From Caulobacterales bacterium (GTDB taxonomy: Bacteria > Pseudomonadota > Alphaproteobacteria > Caulobacterales > Caulobacteraceae), in the NCBI GenBank assembly GCA_947474395.1, contig CANJID010000024.1, forward strand, positions 1 through 53,396: a DNA stretch of 53,396 nucleotides, read 5' to 3'. How positions within the stretch are numbered: the first letter of the stretch is position 1; every line of letters begins with the position of its first letter. Shown one piece after another: positions 50,296-53,396 of this stretch. The notes beneath the pieces were generated by a model. It was not told the DNA's origin, did not search any database, and saw only the letters and a list, made by a program, of their open reading frames with translations. The translations under genes were made by a program, and so were the position numbers.

Positions 50296-51026
50296 GTCGG
50301 AGGCTTCTCCAATCGGAGCATTGCGTCTCCCCAGGCCTGGACCTTGTTCTCGTCCACCTCGCAGGTGTGGCGGACGGCATAGCGGTAGTAACCGCGCACC
50401 TGGGCCTCGAAGAGATAGCTCACGCCGTCGTAGCAGAGCGGGGGGCTTATCAGGAGTGCGCGGGGATCGACGGCTATGCGGCCGAAATCGGAGGCCTGGA
50501 GCTTGCGCTCGAAGGAGACGGCGCCTTTGGGATCCACGAGAACTCGTCTGTGAACCGCCGGCGCCTGATCGGACTCCCCGCCCTGGGTGGCGATCTCCAT
50601 CACGCCCTTCCCATCCTGGGGCACGTGCAGTTCGGCCATCGTCCAGGGTCGGAAGCTCGGGAGGCGGAAGAAGCGATAGCTGTTCTCGTCGGGCGCTGAG
50701 GTGAGCTCGCTAGCGCCGAACCGGGCGAGAAACGCCAGCCAATTCCGCCGCGTGCAAGCTTCGACCGCGGGGCCCTCGCGGCATCGATCCGCGTGTTCCA
50801 TCTGGCGCGGGCCGACGCGGGGGGACGAGACCAGGGGACCGAGGCCGAAAAACACATGGGGTAGGCCGGGCGTCGGCCGTGGGTCGCCGGCCGCTATCCA
50901 CGTGAAGCGCGGGATCCGACCCTCGCGGTCGGCCGTCCTCATGTTGGGCAGGCCGCGCCAGCCGAGCGCGAGCAACAGAACGGCCAGTCCGACAAGGGCG
51001 ACGATGATGATCGTGCGGCGCTTCAT
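50292..51026 (-). CDS. Hypothetical membrane-anchored protein
   Basis: 244 residues. N-terminal anchor RRTIIIVALVGLAVLLLAL, then a globular outside part with four cysteines (HADRCREG, EACTRRNW, PPLCYDGV, VRHTCEVD) that could form disulfides. Motifs SFRPWTMAELHVP and YLFEAQVRGYYRYAV are not from any family I know. It does not look like a transporter or protease. Its own operon partner is not visible; upstream is the terminator of the tRNA gene. Confidence 0.65.
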   Translation of the reverse strand: MKRRTIIIVALVGLAVLLLALGWRGLPNMRTADREGRIPRFTWIAAGDPRPTPGLPHVFFGLGPLVSSPRVGPRQMEHADRCREGPAVEACTRRNWLAFLARFGASELTSAPDENSYRFFRLPSFRPWTMAELHVPQDGKGVMEIATQGGESDQAPAVHRRVLVDPKGAVSFERKLQASDFGRIAVDPRALLISPPLCYDGVSYLFEAQVRGYYRYAVRHTCEVDENKVQAWGDAMLRLEKPPT

Positions 51027-51055
51027 CCGATCGCTCTTGCTTCAGAGTAGCCGCG

Positions 51056-51090
51056 AAACAAAACGGGGGCCGGGCTTTAGTCCGGCCCCC
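51056..51090 (-). terminator. Rho-independent terminator after tRNA-Ala(GGC)
   Basis: On the minus strand: stem with 9-bp arms GGGGGCCGG/CCGGCCCCC (51082-51090 and 51065-51073) and 8-base loop, followed by GTTTTGTTT. It lies just past the 3' end of the tRNA gene (51095) and fits a terminator for that transcript. Confidence 0.75.
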
Positions 51091-51094
51091 CAAA

Positions 51095-51170
51095 TGGTGG
51101 GGCTAATCGGAGTCGAACCGCTGACCTCTTGAATGCCATTCAAGCGCTCTACCAGCTGAGCTATAGCCCC
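51095..51170 (-). tRNA. tRNA-Ala(GGC), lacking the G3:U70 pair
   Basis: 76 nt with encoded CCA. Anticodon stem CTTGA/TCAAG, loop ATGGCAT, so anticodon GGC. Acceptor is GGGGCTA/TAGCCCC, giving G3:C70 instead of the G3:U70 identity pair of alanine tRNAs. The T stem AGCGG/CCGAT has a G50-A64 mismatch. Otherwise the cloverleaf is normal. If this is the only GGC tRNA it must read GCC, a very common codon here. Confidence 0.9.
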
Positions 51171-51273
51171 GGAAAACCGGGTCGCGGGTGATGGTCGGCC
51201 CCGCGAGGCCGGGAGACATAGGCCAGCGGCCGAGGCAGATCAAGCCGCCTCGCGCCACTTTGCCGCCGGTCTC

Positions 51274-51747
51274 CTAGCGGCTTTCTTCCTCGTCGGTGGG
51301 CAGGCCGATCTCGTCCTCGGGGAAGTCCTCGTCCTCTTCGTCCTCCAGGAAGGGCACGCCTTCGGCGTCGTCCTCCTCGAGGGCGGCTTCCTCCTCGAAC
51401 TCTACGCCGAGGTCGGGCTCCGGCGCGTCGGGGACCACACCCTCCTCGGCGTCGTCCTCGGCCTCGACCGGCTCGACCGCGGCGGCGCCGTCCAGCTCAG
51501 GGGTCTCCTCGGCCTCTTCCTCGAAGCCTTCGACCTCCGGATCGACCACCTTCTTCTCTTCGGTCTCGTCCGGCTCGTCATAGTTCGGCGTGACGGTGCG
51601 GGCGCGGACCCGGCGGCTGCGCAGCGCCTCTTCCGGATCGAAGCTGGTCTGGCACTTGGGGCAGACGGCCGGGCGCTTGCCGAGGTCGTAGAATTTGGCC
51701 TGGCAGTTGGGGCAAATCTGCTTAGCGCCGAGTTCCGGATTGGCCAA
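51274..51747 (-). CDS. TIGR02300 family zinc-ribbon acidic protein
   Basis: 157 residues from TTG 51747, with GAGGGAC before it. N-terminal ANPELGAKQICPNCQAKFYDL and PAVCPKC give two CxxC pairs, a zinc ribbon; the remaining 110 residues are an extremely acidic Glu/Asp tail. Known alphaproteobacterial family (TIGR02300) of unknown function. Divergent to cmk. Confidence 0.88.
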   Translation of the reverse strand: MANPELGAKQICPNCQAKFYDLGKRPAVCPKCQTSFDPEEALRSRRVRARTVTPNYDEPDETEEKKVVDPEVEGFEEEAEETPELDGAAAVEPVEAEDDAEEGVVPDAPEPDLGVEFEEEAALEEDDAEGVPFLEDEEDEDFPEDEIGLPTDEEESR

Positions 51748-51896
51748 AGGCGAAGTCCCTCGAATTGCGGGCGCGCGGGAGGCGCACATGGGGTCTGCGG
51801 ACGGTCGGCTCCCTTGCCACTTACGACCGGCCCTGTCAAAGGCCCCGTCACGGCGGTCCCAGGCGGGCCGCCCGTCTCGGGCGCAAGGGGCTCATC

Positions 51897-52547
51897 TTGG
51901 ATTTCGTCATCGCCGTGGATGGGCCGGCGGCCTCGGGCAAGGGAACGGTGGCGGTGGGGCTGGGGCGGCGCTTCGCCCTTCCGGTGCTGGATACGGGCCT
52001 GTTGTACCGGGCGGTGGGTGTCGGGGTCGTGCGGATCGGCGGCGATCTCGACGACGAAGGCTTCGCGGCCAGGGTCGCGAGCGGGCTCGACGCCGGCGCC
52101 CTGGAGGATCCCGCCTTTCGCACCCGCGCCGCGGGCGAGGCCGCCAGCCGGGTGGCGGTTCACCCCGCCGTGCGCCAGGCCCTGAAGGATTTCCAGCGCA
52201 TGTTCGCCCTGCAAAAGGGCGGGGCGATCCTGGATGGGCGCGACATCGGCACGGTGATCGCCCCGGAGGCTCCGGCCAAGCTGTTCGTCACCGCCAGCCC
52301 CGAGGTGAGGGCCCAGCGCCGCTGGAAACAGCTCCAGGCGGAGGGGACGACCTATCAAGAGGTGCTGGCCGACATCCATAAGCGCGACGAGCGGGACTCG
52401 GGGCGCGCCGCCGCCCCCCTGGTGCGCGCGGAGGACGCCGTCTTGCTCGACACCAGCCAAATGACTATAGACGAGGCCGCCGATGCGGCCCGCCGCATCG
52501 TCGAGGCGGCGCGAGCTCGCTGGGAGGCCTCCTCCCGTCCGGGCTAA
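51897..52547 (+). CDS. cmk: Cytidylate kinase
   Basis: 216 residues from TTG 51897 (AAGGGG just upstream). P-loop VDGPAASGKGTVA, DTGLLYRAV, and the conserved IVDGRDIGTVI-type segment (AILDGRDIGTVIAP) followed by LFVTASPEVRAQRRW. Phosphorylates CMP/dCMP. Followed by rpsA, a conserved cmk-rpsA pair. The reading frame upstream of the TTG is not conserved. Confidence 0.94.
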   Translation: MDFVIAVDGPAASGKGTVAVGLGRRFALPVLDTGLLYRAVGVGVVRIGGDLDDEGFAARVASGLDAGALEDPAFRTRAAGEAASRVAVHPAVRQALKDFQRMFALQKGGAILDGRDIGTVIAPEAPAKLFVTASPEVRAQRRWKQLQAEGTTYQEVLADIHKRDERDSGRAAAPLVRAEDAVLLDTSQMTIDEAADAARRIVEAARARWEASSRPG

Positions 52548-52707
52548 TCCACACGCGCCCAGCCTCCAGGATGACCTGCGGGACTCCAGACTTCACGCGA
52601 GCCACGGCCCGGAATCCGGGAATGGACCGCGCATTTTCGGCTTTTTCACATCCACCGCGACGGCGCGCGCCAGACAAGGCCGCGTCCCGCCTCAATCCGG
52701 AATACCC

Positions 52708-53396
52708 ATGGCAGACGACCAAAGCATGACCCCCTCGCGCGACGAGTTCGCCGCGCTCCTCGAAGAAGCTCTCGGCGGCCGCGAAATCGGCGAAGGCTCG
52801 GTGATCCACGGCCTGGTGGTCGGGATCGAAAAGGACTTCGTCATCGTCGACGTCGGCCTGAAGACCGAAGGCCGCATCCCGGTGAAGGAATTCTCCGGCC
52901 CCGAAGGCCAGGCGACGCCGAAGGTCGGCGACACCGTCGAGGTCTATCTGGAGCGGGTCGAGAACGCCGCCGGCGAGGCTGTGATCAGCCGCGAGAAGGC
53001 CAAGCGCGAAGAGGCCTGGACCCGCCTCGAGGGCGTCTACGCCAAGGCCGAGCCCGTGATGGGCTCCATCGTCGGCCGCGTGAAGGGCGGCTTCACCGTC
53101 GACCTCGGCGGCGCCTCGGCCTTCCTGCCCGGCTCCCAGGTCGACATCCGCCCCGTGCGCGACGTCGGCCCGCTGATGGGCAAGGAACAGCCCTTCGCCA
53201 TCCTGAAGATGGACCGTCCCCGCGGGAACATCGTCGTCTCCCGCCGCGCGATCCTGGAAGAAGCCCGCGCCGAACAGCGCACCGAGCTGGTCAGCCAGCT
53301 TCAAGAGGGCGAAGTCCGCGAAGGCGTGGTCAAGAACATCACCGACTACGGCGCGTTCGTGGACCTGGGCGGCATCGACGGCCTGCTGCACGTCAC
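52708..53396 (+). CDS. rpsA: 30S ribosomal protein S1 (5' part, partial)
   Basis: About 229 codons are present; the gene runs off the right edge. The start ATG 52708 gives MADDQSMTPSRDEFAALLEE, then the first S1-type OB repeat (GSVIHGLVVGIEKDFVIVDV, KTEGRIPVKEF) and the second (VMGSIVGRVKGGFTVDLGG, FLPGSQVDIRPV), with a third beginning (EVREGVVKNITDYGAFVDL). It binds mRNA on the 30S subunit. The 160-bp gap from cmk shows no clear promoter. Confidence 0.96.
   Translation, partial: MADDQSMTPSRDEFAALLEEALGGREIGEGSVIHGLVVGIEKDFVIVDVGLKTEGRIPVKEFSGPEGQATPKVGDTVEVYLERVENAAGEAVISREKAKREEAWTRLEGVYAKAEPVMGSIVGRVKGGFTVDLGGASAFLPGSQVDIRPVRDVGPLMGKEQPFAILKMDRPRGNIVVSRRAILEEARAEQRTELVSQLQEGEVREGVVKNITDYGAFVDLGGIDGLLHV

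Noticed and set aside
50893-50910. TATCCACGTGAAGCG, a parS-like string
   Set aside because: Only the core CACGTGAA matches; it lies in a coding region.

Overview
The window looks like the origin-proximal part of a GC-rich alphaproteobacterial chromosome, most likely Caulobacteraceae (Caulobacter/Phenylobacterium type). The evidence is gene order. The run rho - mnmE - parS - mnmG - rsmG - parA - parB, then holA - lptE - leuS - DUF3576 - ntrZ, matches the Caulobacter arrangement as I remember it, and ntrZ is a Caulobacterales-type gene. Base composition is high-GC throughout, and TTG/GTG starts are common. I cannot name the species. The replication origin is probably a short way beyond the left edge; this is inference from Caulobacter synteny.

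Layout. 1-2930: end of rho, a glutathione S-transferase, a convergent quinone oxidoreductase/dienelactone hydrolase pair and a small DUF6489 gene. 2933-8649: mnmE, two parS sites, mnmG, rsmG, parA, parB (tRNA wobble modification, 16S rRNA methylation, chromosome segregation). 8650-13390: an accessory block between parB and holA. It holds a cytochrome P450 followed by two tandem lipid-A-type acyltransferases with overlapping start and stop codons, plus a divergent membrane protein with a ferritin-like di-iron ligand pattern. Inverted copies of a 95-bp palindromic element flank the P450/acyltransferase operon. 13387-20041: holA, lptE, leuS, a DUF3576 lipoprotein, ntrZ, a ThiE/TenI-like protein and YggS. 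20052-24000: envelope and secreted proteins and a nucleotide-sugar epimerase. 24011-28836: tRNA-Ala(CGC), YggT, DUF167, the grpE/hrcA heat-shock pair, rph and a citrate-synthase-like protein that lacks one catalytic His.

28969-36011: glutamate synthase (gltD-gltB) and uppP. 36036-43662: an NDUFA9-type protein, tRNA-Leu(CAG), an RNase D-like exonuclease, the LPS-transport genes lptC-lptA-lptB, then rpoN, exoD, hpf and ptsN. 43830-46176: hsp20-DUF1150, a lone secretin-N-domain protein and a 1-Cys peroxiredoxin. 46207-50295: a persulfide dioxygenase-rhodanese fusion, a coupled FAD protein, and an arsenic operon arsR-arsC-aqpS with no pump. 50292-53396: a membrane-anchored unknown, an unusual tRNA-Ala(GGC), a TIGR02300 zinc-ribbon protein, cmk and the start of rpsA.

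Most of the window is housekeeping. The best candidates for something new are the P450/double-acyltransferase/di-iron block next to parAB, the tRNA-Ala(GGC) that lacks the G3:U70 identity pair, and the HTH-citrate-synthase-like protein with a His-to-Glu change. Start codons were chosen by hand from overlaps, Shine-Dalgarno sequences and family N-termini, and several remain uncertain. No database search was possible.
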